A DNA stretch of 23,648 nucleotides, taken from positions 1-23,648 of IMG/VR virus record IMGVR_UViG_3300035670_001255; one strand, written 5' to 3'. A model generated the notes under the pieces. The model saw nothing but the letters and a program-made list of their open reading frames with translations. It ran no database searches and was not told where the DNA came from. This DNA is from a virus. Positions 6,506 through 14,611 of this stretch are shown piece after piece (position 1 is the first letter of the stretch; each line of letters begins with the position of its first letter). Made by a program: the position numbers and the translations under genes.

Positions 6506-9500
6506 TGGCCATCGACATCCGCGCTGAAGTCAGCTGCAGCCTCGGCACCGTGATCAGCGGCAGCTTTGCTGATGACTACCTGCAGGGCAACGGCCTAATC
6601 AAGACCCGTGGCGAGGTGGTGCTCAACGGCACCCAAACGCCTGTGGTCGGCACTGAAGTGACGTTTACCTACGACAAAGGCGGCAGCACCTACACGATTC
6701 CACGGGTGCTGCGGGTGCTGAGCAGCTTTGCCGATCCGTTTCGCCGCACCACCACGGTGCAGCTGGGCTGCAAGCTGACCTACCTCGAAAACCGCAAGCC
6801 ACCCGTTACCGACCCGAACGCCAAAGACGAGCACAGCGATGTGCCGTGCAAGGTGTTCCTCAAGGCAATGCTGCCGATCAGCGCGGACTACGTGTTCCAG
6901 CAGTGCCTCGATGCACTGGAGCTGGACAGCGCGGCTATCCCGCTCACCAACAAGTTCTCGGTAGAGGAGTTCGATCTGACGCCGGGCTTCATCCAGGTGA
7001 TGAGCGACCTGCTGCAGTCCGAGGGCTATGTCGGCTACTTGGACAGCGAAGAGACGCTGCAGTTTCTGGACCTGACGCAGGACACCGCCACCGGCCCTGT
7101 GATCACCCCGGCTGATGTGGTGGACCTTGGCCCCATCGGCGTCGGCGACCTGCCCGGCGAGAGCGTGGTGGTCCGCTTCAGCAGCCTGCGCCTGCTACCG
7201 CCAGACGAGCTGTATGGCGACGGCTACCTCAAGCGCAGCTGGGAAATCGAGGAAGTCTTCGGGGCGCCCTCGGAAGTCAGCGTCAGCTACACCAACGACG
7301 CCGGTGCCACCGTCACCGACAGCGATGTTTTCTACCCCTACAGCTTCACGGCCACGCGCTACGACGTTTGGGACCGCAAGATCGAGTCGATCTCGCTGAA
7401 TCTGGTTTCCTCAGCAGAAACCAACAACCGCTGGGCCAGTGATGCCCTGCGCAGCGGCAGCCCGTGGAACCTGCCCACCGCCAAGTTGGTGCGTGAGGTG
7501 ATTGAGTACGAAAAGGCTGCGGCGCCTGCTAACAACGTCAATCTGCTGTCGGTGCAGCTGGTTGGTGGCGGCGTCACACAGATCAAAGCGGCGCTGAGCA
7601 GTGCGGCAGAAGAGCACACCGGCCTCGCCAACTTCTGCAAAACCGATGTGCCAGAGGGTGCCGATGTGGTGAAGTCGCAGACCACCTACAACTACTTCTC
7701 CGAGCTGGAGCTGGCCGGCAGCCTCAACATCGACACCTACATCGACGACACCGGCTCGCTGGAAGAGTTCGACACCATTGCCGCTGAACTGGATTCCACG
7801 GTGGTCGTCGAATACGAAATCGACGCCGCTAGCGGTATTTCCAAGACGATCACCAAGCGCAGCATCTCCCGCTCGCAAACGGTCTCTGGCCAGCAGGATC
7901 TCGCCACCCGCGCCCAAGACCTTGATACTGCCGACCTCACCAACAGCATTGCGTCGCTGCTGAACCTGGCCCGCCGGCAGGTCTACATCGGGGCTGACAC
8001 CAGCCTGCACACCCAGCGTGAGTACGGGCTGCAGAAGCGCCCCAGCGAAGCCGAGCGCAACAACACCGCCAACGAGAAACCCACCGTCACTGAGCAGAAG
8101 GCCGAGATCGCTTGGGTGACCGGCAGCACCACCAGCACGGCCGTCACCGAGTTCACCGTGCCCTACGCCCCAGATGACGAGATCACTTGGGATGAAAGCA
8201 GCGGTGCATTCAGCAGCGTGCCGAGTGACGCCAAGGAAAAAGCGCTGCGTTACGGGCGCATCCAAAACAAGCTGCTGCTGGGCAACCGCAGTGGCGTGAG
8301 CTTGCAGCTGGCGCCCGAGCAACTGCCCAAACGACCCTTCGACCCGCTGTATCTGCAGGCATCGGGCATCACCGGCGCCTACCGCGTCAACGGCACCAGC
8401 TGGGCATTTGATGCCAGCGGCATCGTCGCCTCCACCGATGCCCTGCTCTGGGGTGCGGTGAGTGCAACGTCCGGCACCAACCTGGCCAGCAGTTGGGTGC
8501 CGCTGGCACCGGGCACCACCAGCCTGCCCCTGCCGTACACACCCACAAGCGGCAGCCCTGATTCGGAAACCGGTGTGACCTTTAGCGCTGTGATCACCCC
8601 CACCACAGTCCTGCCGCCTTACATCGAGTCGGTGTTGGTGGAAGGAGTCAGCCGCAGCAGCGCAGCGATCACTGACTACCCCTATGGCTTGGATCGCGGC
8701 AGCACAACGGCTGCACTGATCACCCGCACCAGTGTGCTGATTGCTAGCCGCCTTGTCGCCGATGTAGGCAGCTTCGCAGTGAACGGCCAAGCCGCAGCAC
8801 TGAAGGTCACCAAGGCGATCAAGGCTGGTGTTGGCAGCGTTGCCGTCAGCGGCTTTGGCGCCGGCTCAATCCGTGACTACCGCATCGGCACTAACTTTGG
8901 CACCTTCACCGCCACGGGCCAGAACGCCATCGTGGCGCTGCAGCGGGCACCACTGGCTGCAGGCGCTGGTAGCTTTGCGCTGAGTGGTCAAGATGTGGTC
9001 TTCTCTGAAGCCACATCATTCCCCGCTGAAGCAGGCAGCTTTGCGCTCAGCGGCCAAGAAGCTGCCAGCGTTCGCAACTATGTGCTCAGTGGCGCAACAG
9101 GAGCCGTCGCGGCGACTGGGCAAGACGCGGTGTTGAACTACGTCACACCGGTGTTCAATATCTTGAGCTACAGCGGCACGAATGCCACTCGCTCGCTTAC
9201 CGGGCTCGGCTTTAAGCCAGGAATTGTCTGGGCGAAGGTTCTCTCTGGCACCAACCAAAACCATGTCCTGTTTGATATTCTTCGCGGCGTAACTAATGCC
9301 ATCTACCCCAACGTCTCCACCAATGAAGCAGTCCTGAGCGGTGGCCTTACGTCTTTTGATTCAGATGGCTTTAGCTGCGGCAATGCGACCGTGATCAATG
9401 GTTTGAGTAGTTATGCGTACCGCGCATTCTGCTGGAAAGAAGGAAGCTCGCCGACCACCAACAATGATGGCGCGATTGCTTCGACAATTTCCGTCAATGC

Positions 9501-10095
9501 CACCGCTGGCTATAGCATATTTGCGTGGTCGGGAACAGCATCGCAAAGCACGATTGGTCATGGCCTTGGCGGCACGCCTGATGCCGTTTTCATTAAGAAC
9601 AGAACTGGAACTGGCTACGCCCCTCGGCTCGGCTCGCCGCTGATTGGCAATGATTTTTATCTGTCGTTCGACACCACAACGGCCAGAACTTCTAGCACCA
9701 GTTGGTATCGCAGCGTTAGCTCAACAACAGTTACTGTCGGCTCCAGCATCAATACGAGTGGAACTCTGGTTGGCTACGCCTTTAAGTCGGTGCCTGGTGT
9801 TAGCAAAATCGGCGTTTTCACGGGAAATGGTAGCGGTGTGTTTAGTGTTAATTGCGGCTTTACGCCACGCCTCGTGATCCTGAAGTCGTACATCGGCACC
9901 AGCAACTGGTTTATGTATTACATGGGCAGTGGCGCCACCGGATACCCGAACAATGTCCAAGTAAACTCCACGGCACAAGCAAACACGACTCAGACAAACG
10001 TAGAGTTCACTTCAACTGGCTTTACTGTTGCCGCTGGCTGGACCGGCAACATCACAGGAAGTGCCAGTAGCGCCATTTTTATGGCGTGGGCATAG
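6505..10095 (+). CDS. Tail tip / host-interaction protein with repeat stalk and fibre-type C terminus
   Basis: A 1,196-residue protein. A GTG directly in front (6502) could also start it, but the ATG at 6505 overlaps the upstream stop as TGATG and is preferred. Residues 1 to about 600 resemble tail-associated hub proteins (gp27/Tal-like beta domains, with an LQFLDLT strand near 190). About 600-745 is a linker with proline-rich turns. About 750-880 holds six 22-residue repeats with GSFALSGQ cores. About 885-1196 is a fibre domain: YSGTNATRSLTGLGFKPGIVW, then NHVLFDILRG, a DSDGFSCG turn, a GHGLGGTPDAVFIK strand and a final SSAIFMAWA. The last domain is of the kind often named DUF7483 in marine phage fibres and recurs in the gene at 16280. 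The protein probably forms the tail tip and contacts the host surface. The C-terminal third is visibly more AT-rich. Confidence 0.7.
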   Translation: MAIDIRAEVSCSLGTVISGSFADDYLQGNGLIKTRGEVVLNGTQTPVVGTEVTFTYDKGGSTYTIPRVLRVLSSFADPFRRTTTVQLGCKLTYLENRKPPVTDPNAKDEHSDVPCKVFLKAMLPISADYVFQQCLDALELDSAAIPLTNKFSVEEFDLTPGFIQVMSDLLQSEGYVGYLDSEETLQFLDLTQDTATGPVITPADVVDLGPIGVGDLPGESVVVRFSSLRLLPPDELYGDGYLKRSWEIEEVFGAPSEVSVSYTNDAGATVTDSDVFYPYSFTATRYDVWDRKIESISLNLVSSAETNNRWASDALRSGSPWNLPTAKLVREVIEYEKAAAPANNVNLLSVQLVGGGVTQIKAALSSAAEEHTGLANFCKTDVPEGADVVKSQTTYNYFSELELAGSLNIDTYIDDTGSLEEFDTIAAELDSTVVVEYEIDAASGISKTITKRSISRSQTVSGQQDLATRAQDLDTADLTNSIASLLNLARRQVYIGADTSLHTQREYGLQKRPSEAERNNTANEKPTVTEQKAEIAWVTGSTTSTAVTEFTVPYAPDDEITWDESSGAFSSVPSDAKEKALRYGRIQNKLLLGNRSGVSLQLAPEQLPKRPFDPLYLQASGITGAYRVNGTSWAFDASGIVASTDALLWGAVSATSGTNLASSWVPLAPGTTSLPLPYTPTSGSPDSETGVTFSAVITPTTVLPPYIESVLVEGVSRSSAAITDYPYGLDRGSTTAALITRTSVLIASRLVADVGSFAVNGQAAALKVTKAIKAGVGSVAVSGFGAGSIRDYRIGTNFGTFTATGQNAIVALQRAPLAAGAGSFALSGQDVVFSEATSFPAEAGSFALSGQEAASVRNYVLSGATGAVAATGQDAVLNYVTPVFNILSYSGTNATRSLTGLGFKPGIVWAKVLSGTNQNHVLFDILRGVTNAIYPNVSTNEAVLSGGLTSFDSDGFSCGNATVINGLSSYAYRAFCWKEGSSPTTNNDGAIASTISVNATAGYSIFAWSGTASQSTIGHGLGGTPDAVFIKNRTGTGYAPRLGSPLIGNDFYLSFDTTTARTSSTSWYRSVSSTTVTVGSSINTSGTLVGYAFKSVPGVSKIGVFTGNGSGVFSVNCGFTPRLVILKSYIGTSNWFMYYMGSGATGYPNNVQVNSTAQANTTQTNVEFTSTGFTVAAGWTGNITGSASSAIFMAWA
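8755..9140 (+). repeat. Six tandem ~66-bp coding repeats (GSFALSGQ type)
   Basis: Within the tail-tip gene, six units start near 8758, 8826, 8893, 8960, 9028 and 9090. Each encodes a variant of A-G-x-G-S-F-A-L-S-G-Q-D/N-A followed by about ten variable residues. Units four and five are closest (GSFALSGQ in both). The period is about 66-68 bases, or 22 residues. They look like beta-strand repeats forming a stalk between the hub domain and the C-terminal fibre domain. Confidence 0.7.
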
Positions 10096-10096
10096 A

Positions 10097-10106
10097 GGCA
10101 ACCTAG
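10097..10106 (+). promoter_or_regulatory. Copy of recurrent GGCAA(C/G)(C/T)TAG element
   Basis: GGCAACCTAG, starting 28 bases before the ATG at 10125 and two bases after the stop of the tail-tip gene. No Shine-Dalgarno sequence is visible between it and the ATG. Confidence 0.45.
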
Positions 10107-10124
10107 CCCCAAAGCTCCGGCCTC

Positions 10125-10547
10125 ATGGCGTCGTTCAACAAGTTCAATAGCTTCGTGGAGGCATTGGCCGAAAAGAAGCATGATCTCGGCGCTGACACGC
10201 TCAAGGTGCTGCTCACCAACACCGCACCCGTCGCTACCAGCAGCGTTAAGGCCGATCTGACTGAGATCAGCGGCGGCAATGGTTACACCGCCGGCGGCAA
10301 CACCGCGTCGGTCACTAGCTCCGCCCAAACCTCTGGCACCTACAAGCTGGTGCTGGGCGACCCGGCCACCTGGACCGCCAGCGGCGGCAGCATCGGCCCG
10401 TTCCGTTATGCCGTGCTCTACAACGACACCGCTGCCAGTGATGAGTTGATCGGCTGGTGGGACTACGGCAGCAGCATCACCCTGGCCGCAGGTGAATCCT
10501 TTGCTGTGGACTTCGATCCGACCACCGGTGTCCTCACCCTTGCCTGA
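10125..10547 (+). CDS. Phage structural protein of unknown role
   Basis: A 140-residue protein of a type I recognise from many phage structural modules but cannot name. It has an N-terminal helix FNSFVEALAEKKHDLGADTL (about 7-26), then KVLLTNTAPVA, a LTEISGGNGYTAGG turn near 45-58, and a C-terminal beta part ending FAVDFDPTTGVLTLA. Related proteins are often annotated as virion or tail fibre-associated. It opens a three-gene run (gaps of 2-3 bases) after the tail-tip gene and is preceded by the recurrent element. No signal peptide or membrane segment is present. The next gene shares the same general plan (GNGY / ANGYAP turn, GxxxxYDxIxV strand), so the two may be diverged relatives. Confidence 0.6.
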   Translation: MASFNKFNSFVEALAEKKHDLGADTLKVLLTNTAPVATSSVKADLTEISGGNGYTAGGNTASVTSSAQTSGTYKLVLGDPATWTASGGSIGPFRYAVLYNDTAASDELIGWWDYGSSITLAAGESFAVDFDPTTGVLTLA

Positions 10548-10549
10548 TC

Positions 10550-10954
10550 ATGGCCATCACGCTCTCGATCAGTCAGTACGAATTGCAGCGTCAAGCTGCC
10601 TTGGCGTTTGAAGGCAAGGCATACGAAGTCTTCCTGGCCACCAACAGCGGCAGCCTGACCGCCAACTCCACCTACGCCGCTTGGCAGGCGGTGGAAGTTG
10701 CCAGCGCCAACGGCTATGCCCCCGTGACTGGCACCATCGGCACCGGCGCCTGGGATGCGGGTGACGCCCGCTATGAACTGCCCGCCATCACGGCCACCTT
10801 CACCAGCAGCGGCTCTGGCTTCAGCTACGACACCATCTGCGTGCGGATCGGCACTGAGACCTACCTGCACAGCACCGTGGCTGAATCGCCGTCGATCACC
10901 TTGGCCGCCGGCCAATCCAAGACCTATGTGATCACGTTGGTGCAGGACGACTGA
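10550..10954 (+). CDS. Phage structural protein, possible relative of its left neighbour
   Basis: A 134-residue protein starting two bases after the previous stop. After a helix (ISQYELQRQAALAFEGKAYE, about 7-26) comes a FLATNSGSL strand, an ANGYAPVTGTIGTGAWDAGD region near 53-72, and SYDTICVRIGTETYLHS near 93-109. The C terminus is SKTYVITLVQ. The order helix, 'short hydrophobic strand', 'GYxP turn', 'beta core' repeats that of the protein at 10125. The protein is probably part of the tail tip or baseplate. No enzymatic motif is seen. Confidence 0.55.
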   Translation: MAITLSISQYELQRQAALAFEGKAYEVFLATNSGSLTANSTYAAWQAVEVASANGYAPVTGTIGTGAWDAGDARYELPAITATFTSSGSGFSYDTICVRIGTETYLHSTVAESPSITLAAGQSKTYVITLVQDD

Positions 10955-10957
10955 TCC

Positions 10958-12538
10958 ATGAGCACCCGCATCACGGTCACCAGCAGCAGTGATGCGTTGC
11001 TGGCCAGTGCGCGTCAAGTGCAACAGGCCAACCGTGAAGCACAACTGCAGCGCGAGCGTGATGCCCGCGTTGAAGCGACCACCATCGCTGAGGTGCAGGC
11101 AGCCACGCTGCCACCACCCGTAGGCGGCACTCCCGACACCAGCATCGACCGGCGCCCTGCTGCGCAACGGGCTGGCGGCTTTGGCCTGCTGTTCCAATGC
11201 GTCTTCATTGACGGCCCCGGCACCACCTGGAGCGATGGTGTCACCTTGGACCCCTTTGTCTCCCGGAATCAGAACACCGTCACCGCTCAACTGCTGGCGG
11301 ATGCCACCGATCCGACAACGCTGCAAGAGCTGGAGGTGACCGTGCCGGCCTACACAGCGGCAACGTGGAATCGCTTCAACGCTCGCTCACCCATGGCGGG
11401 TGGCATCTTGAAGCGCGTTTACAAGCCCTACACCGGGCGTGAAAACGGCTCAGTGCAGTACCGCTACGGCTATGGGGGCTTCAAGCTGAAGCAGCCCACC
11501 ACCAGCCCCAGCCCGGTTAGCGGCACCATCAGCGCCAAGTTCGAGACGACCTACAGCGACGCGCTGCAGCTCAACCGCTTCCCCTTTCACGTTTATCCCG
11601 AGATCCACGGCGCCGTTGTCGTGGGCTTTGGCATCACGGACGGCAGCCAGACGATCACAGTCTCCAATGGTGGCCCCAGCATCGCGGTCGGGGCCTCGAT
11701 TCGCATTGCACCGGAGTGGACAACCAACACCGCAGCGCAGAGCTTCATCGTCAACTACCTGATGCCAAACCTGGAGACGAACTACACCGTCACCGCTGTG
11801 GAGGTTGGCAGCAGCACAACGGTCTACACCCTTAGCGCGTTGATCTACGACGGTGCCGCATCTGGCATCCCTGCGCGCCTGTACAAGTCGTATACCTCAT
11901 GGGCTGCGGTGCCGATCAATGAGGTGCGCTGGAATTGGAGCGACAGCGTGCTGGCCGAAGACTTGCCCGGTGGCGGCTGGAACGATGTGTCAAATACCTT
12001 TGACTACACCACTTCGGTTGGGGCTGATCAAGCCAATGCCGGCACTGCCTGGACATTGGTGGACCTGCACCGCGTGCAGATTCCCCCGATCTTTAACACG
12101 ATCACAGCCAACGGCTCGGGTCTTGCAGTGCCCTACCCCACCAGCGCAGCGATCAGTGCGGGGTCCACGAACACTTGGGTGGTGCGCCAAGGCGAATACA
12201 GCATCACGCGCAACAGCGACCGGACCCTCGCCAAGACGCCTTACGGCGAGTACATCTACAACCCAGCCCTAGCGCCTGACACCGGCTACGTGTCCAAGAC
12301 TGGCCCCTGGGAGGTGTGGAACACCAGCGCGGACTACAGCGCAGAGCTGTTCAACGTCACCGTCCGGCAAGGCACCTTCCCTGAGCACACCGACTACGTG
12401 CTGCAAGTGCCGTTTGCAGCGTTGACGCCGCTGCTGTCGCCGGGCTTTGGCAATGCGTTGCCCAGCGGCACACCAGAGAACCGCTTTGGCAACCCGCCAG
12501 GCACTTATTACTCCTTGGCGGTCACGTTGATCGAATAG
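10958..12538 (+). CDS. Large structural protein of unknown function
   Basis: A 526-residue protein, third gene of the run, starting three bases after the previous stop. Residues about 8-50 form a charged helix (SARQVQQANREAQLQRERDA), likely a coiled coil or attachment helix. Residues 50-75 are a Pro-rich hinge. The remaining 450 residues are aromatic-rich beta structure (for example RYGYGGFKLKQP near 168-179 and a WNWSDSVLAEDLPGGGW region near 326-342). There is no Gly-X-Y repeat, hydrolase motif or transmembrane segment. Context and composition point to a tail-tip, baseplate or receptor-binding component. I do not recognise the family. Confidence 0.5.
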   Translation: MSTRITVTSSSDALLASARQVQQANREAQLQRERDARVEATTIAEVQAATLPPPVGGTPDTSIDRRPAAQRAGGFGLLFQCVFIDGPGTTWSDGVTLDPFVSRNQNTVTAQLLADATDPTTLQELEVTVPAYTAATWNRFNARSPMAGGILKRVYKPYTGRENGSVQYRYGYGGFKLKQPTTSPSPVSGTISAKFETTYSDALQLNRFPFHVYPEIHGAVVVGFGITDGSQTITVSNGGPSIAVGASIRIAPEWTTNTAAQSFIVNYLMPNLETNYTVTAVEVGSSTTVYTLSALIYDGAASGIPARLYKSYTSWAAVPINEVRWNWSDSVLAEDLPGGGWNDVSNTFDYTTSVGADQANAGTAWTLVDLHRVQIPPIFNTITANGSGLAVPYPTSAAISAGSTNTWVVRQGEYSITRNSDRTLAKTPYGEYIYNPALAPDTGYVSKTGPWEVWNTSADYSAELFNVTVRQGTFPEHTDYVLQVPFAALTPLLSPGFGNALPSGTPENRFGNPPGTYYSLAVTLIE

Positions 12539-12540
12539 CC

Positions 12541-12657
12541 ATGACACCATCCCAGTTGATTGCTTACAGCAAGCAGGTCCAAGCTGCTGTGCGCCAAGCG
12601 CAGTTGCGCAAGGAAAAAGAGCAACGTCTCATCAACAAGGCAATAACCTCTAAGTAA
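12541..12657 (+). CDS. Small basic protein, 38 residues
   Basis: A short ORF that begins two bases after the stop of the large structural gene and ends 13 bases before the chaperone gene, in the same orientation. The product is one amphipathic, Gln/Lys/Arg-rich helix (MTPSQLIAYSKQVQAAVRQ... ending NKAITSK). Its helix resembles the N-terminal helix of the preceding protein (SARQVQQANREAQLQRERDA), so it may pair with it or with the tail. Tight spacing supports translation, but so short an ORF could occur by chance. Confidence 0.4.
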   Translation: MTPSQLIAYSKQVQAAVRQAQLRKEKEQRLINKAITSK

Positions 12658-12670
12658 GTAGCCAACCTGT

Positions 12671-13255
12671 ATGCCGACGCTTCCCTTTGTTCAGGCGCCT
12701 GAAGCACCCACATCCCGGCGACTTGGCACACCGGCGAGCGGCATTCTGGAGATGCCGGTGCTGGGTGGGCTCACCGTTGGTGAATCGGCAGTGATTTCTG
12801 AGCTGCTGGCCAATGAGCAGAGCAGCTTCGTCAAAGGCGCCCAGATCGCTGATGCCATTGCCAAAGCCGAAGCGATCAGCATTTCCGAGGCGTTCAACAT
12901 CATTGAAGGTGCGATCAGCGGCCGTCAGCTGGAGGAGCGGGCCGAAGAGATCCGCACGAAGCACGCAGCCTTGATCCAGGAGGTCGCGCAGGTGTATGCC
13001 GCTGCCGGGCAGCGCAACATGGAATCCACGGTCACGGCCTTGATCCGGTGCCGCTGCAACCTGCCGGACTGGAGCATTGCGGACACCCGCCAAATGCACC
13101 GCGCTTTGTTCAACGCGATCTGGCAACTAGCGCAGGAAGAAAGCGATGCCGAGGCGCTGCCCAGTGAGCCGCCGACTGAGGAGGAGCTGGGAAAGCCGCC
13201 AGCGGCGGATGGCGCCGCAGCGAAACGGACTGGCAAGCGATCTTCTACGACCTAG
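12671..13255 (+). CDS. Tail assembly chaperone, lambda gpG-like (zero-frame product)
   Basis: A 194-residue product. It has a Pro-rich start, an ILEMPVLGGLTVGESAVISE segment (about 25-44) of the kind seen in many siphophage chaperones, then helices to about residue 160 and an acidic Pro/Glu tail. At 13189-13195 the tail crosses a GGGAAAG slippery heptamer in the right phase (G GGA AAG = Leu-Gly-Lys). Ribosomes that do not slip finish at 13255; those that slip -1 continue to 13842. This two-product arrangement is the hallmark of gpG/gpGT chaperones, which hold the tape measure during tail assembly. The residues after the slip site in the zero frame (KPPAADGAAAKRTGKRSSTT) are low-complexity, as expected for a by-product tail. 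It is displaced from the tape measure gene, which is unusual. Confidence 0.75.
   Translation: MPTLPFVQAPEAPTSRRLGTPASGILEMPVLGGLTVGESAVISELLANEQSSFVKGAQIADAIAKAEAISISEAFNIIEGAISGRQLEERAEEIRTKHAALIQEVAQVYAAAGQRNMESTVTALIRCRCNLPDWSIADTRQMHRALFNAIWQLAQEESDAEALPSEPPTEEELGKPPAADGAAAKRTGKRSSTT
13189..13218 (+). promoter_or_regulatory. Programmed -1 ribosomal frameshift site (GGGAAAG + hairpin)
   Basis: GGGAAAG at 13189-13195 is the same heptamer phage lambda uses for gpGT. The zero frame reads ctG GGA AAG, the required X XXY YYZ phase. Six bases later GCGGCG (13202-13207) pairs perfectly with CGCCGC (13213-13218) across a five-base loop, giving an all-GC six-pair stem at a suitable spacing. A competing stem CCGCC/GGCGG (13196-13208) also exists. 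The -1 frame has no stop between the slip site and 13842. Confidence 0.8.
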
Positions 13256-13842
13256 CGCACAGCTACCCCGGCCAGTTCCACCGCACCACCTACGCGACGG
13301 AACTGCGGCAAACGGTGCTGCAGGCATGGCGTGAGCTGCAGCGGATCCGCCGCGAGCAAGCGCAACTGCAGGAGATGCCGGTGGCCCAACTCGCAGCGCT
13401 GCTGGCCAACATCAACCGCGACCCCAAGAAGGGCAAACCGTTCTCGCTGCAGGACTTCCAGCTGTTCGCCAGCGAGCAGAAGGCCGAGCGGCGTCTCAGC
13501 GCCGAGGTGGCTGCGGTTGCCTTGGCGCTCAAGCACGACGACAAGGCACCGCCCCTATTGGTGTCCTGTTGGAACGAGGTGCTGGCCAGCGCGGCAGACG
13601 GCACCCGTATGCCAGGCGTGCGGGCGCTGCATTCCGACGATGAGGCGGTGTGGGTGTTGGCGCCGGTGTGGGAAGCCACCGGTATCCGGGGCGGATTGGT
13701 GCTTGTTCGTGGGCAGATCAGCGGCACGGTCCTGCTGCGCGATTTAGATCGGCCACTGTTGACACACCGGCTGCTAGTCCCCGCTCGCCCCGGCTTCGGG
13801 TGGATTGAGGCAGGCTGCTTGCTGCTTTCGGCGGAAGACTAG
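13195..13842 (+). CDS. gpT-like extension of the tail assembly chaperone (made by -1 frameshift)
   Basis: The -1 frame is open from the slip site to 13842, so the fused product would have 175 residues from the first frame plus 215 from this one (about 390). Right after the slip comes a sensible, conserved-looking sequence before any start codon: TDWQAIFYDLAHSYPGQF, then RQTVLQAWRELQRIRREQ. This makes independent initiation at the GTG of 13315 unlikely as the main route. Residues around INRDPKKGKPFSLQDFQLF resemble the end of T domains in other phages ('...kp.s..dF..f'), which bind the tail tube subunits. About 110 further residues (ending ARPGFGWIEAGCLLLSAED) are an added domain I do not recognise. 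A separate short product from 13315 cannot be excluded. Confidence 0.7.
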   Translation, partial: AASGGWRRSETDWQAIFYDLAHSYPGQFHRTTYATELRQTVLQAWRELQRIRREQAQLQEMPVAQLAALLANINRDPKKGKPFSLQDFQLFASEQKAERRLSAEVAAVALALKHDDKAPPLLVSCWNEVLASAADGTRMPGVRALHSDDEAVWVLAPVWEATGIRGGLVLVRGQISGTVLLRDLDRPLLTHRLLVPARPGFGWIEAGCLLLSAED

Positions 13843-13845
13843 GTA

Positions 13846-14244
13846 ATGGACTTGCTGAGCCTGCGCACCGCCATCGAGACCACGCTGGTGGATCAGCTCG
13901 GCACGTACACCCTGGCCAATAGCGCCACCACCCCGGCCATCTCGGTGCGGGCGCCGGGTGAGAGCCTGCCGCCTGGCACCACCGTCACGGGCTTGGAGGT
14001 GGTGATCGTGCGCGAGCCTGAACTGGTGCCGGTGCGGCAATACAGCAAGGAGCAAGCCTTCAGCCGCTGGACGCTGTATCTGGTGGACTGGAGCGGCGAT
14101 GCCAGCCTGCAGGAAGTGGCCGGCCGCCTGCTGTGGAGCTACCCCGGCAGCAACGCGGTGACGATCAACGTGCCCCGTGGTGTGGGGCCGAGATCGCAGA
14201 TGCGCGTGGACATCACGACCAACCCCGACACCTACGCGGGTTGA
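13846..14244 (+). CDS. Possible tail terminator / minor tail protein
   Basis: A 132-residue protein, three bases after the chaperone stop. It starts with an amphipathic helix (LLSLRTAIETTLVDQLGTY), then ISVRAPGESLPPGTTVTGLEVVIVRE, a central FSRWTLYLVDWSGD strand near 78-91 and a short helix LQEVAGRLLWSYPG. The order 'N-terminal helix, then beta sheet with a W-x-L-Y-L-x-D strand, then helix' is what tail terminators and lambda gpU-like proteins show, and one is expected in a siphovirus tail module. No clearer motif is visible; other tail-completion roles are possible. Confidence 0.45.
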   Translation: MDLLSLRTAIETTLVDQLGTYTLANSATTPAISVRAPGESLPPGTTVTGLEVVIVREPELVPVRQYSKEQAFSRWTLYLVDWSGDASLQEVAGRLLWSYPGSNAVTINVPRGVGPRSQMRVDITTNPDTYAG

Positions 14245-14264
14245 ACTGACCGGAAACCTTGGGT

Positions 14265-14609
14265 ATGGCGATCACCCCGGCGAGCTACAACATCCGGCCC
14301 CAGCGGCGGGCGGATTATCCGCTGCAGGTGCAGTTCAAGGATGCGGACGGCGACGGCATCAACATCACCGGCTGGACGGTGCTGGCGCAGGTGTGGGATA
14401 AGACGCGAGCGACGAAATACGGCGACTTCACGGTCAGCGTCACCAATGCGGCAACCGGGGCTGTCACCTTGACCTTGCCATACACGATCACGGCAACGCT
14501 GCCTGATGAGTGCCGCTACGACGTGATGCTGATCAATGCCGCTGGGCTGCGCGAGTATTACCTCGAAGGCATTGTCAGGCCCTCTGAGGGCTATACCGCA
14601 CCGTCTTGA
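14265..14609 (+). CDS. BppU-like / fibre-associated beta-sandwich protein
   Basis: The ATG at 14265 (MAITPASYN) is preferred over a TTG six bases upstream, giving 114 residues. The pattern YPLQVQFKDADGDGINITGWTVLAQV (about 18-43), then FTVSVTNAATGAVTLTL and a YDVMLINAAGLREYYLEG strand, is the phage Ig-like fold found at the start of baseplate upper protein (BppU) and in many small fibre-adaptor proteins. The aspartate-rich DADGDG turn is typical. It lies at the head of the fibre cassette and may anchor fibres to the tail. No SD sequence; AAACCTT is the closest upstream sequence. Confidence 0.6.
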   Translation: MAITPASYNIRPQRRADYPLQVQFKDADGDGINITGWTVLAQVWDKTRATKYGDFTVSVTNAATGAVTLTLPYTITATLPDECRYDVMLINAAGLREYYLEGIVRPSEGYTAPS

Positions 14610-14611
14610 TC

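Noticed and set aside
7411-8790. A 459-codon open frame on the minus strand
   Set aside because: It lies wholly inside the tail-tip gene, has the composition of a GC-rich shadow frame and no recognisable domain.
8755-9140. Regular repeats that could be taken for a CRISPR array
   Set aside because: The repeats are coding, imperfect and in frame with a tail protein; there are no identical repeats with unique spacers and no cas genes.
10463-11326. A 287-codon open frame on the minus strand
   Set aside because: It runs across three well-spaced plus-strand genes antisense to them and shows no domain; a shadow frame.
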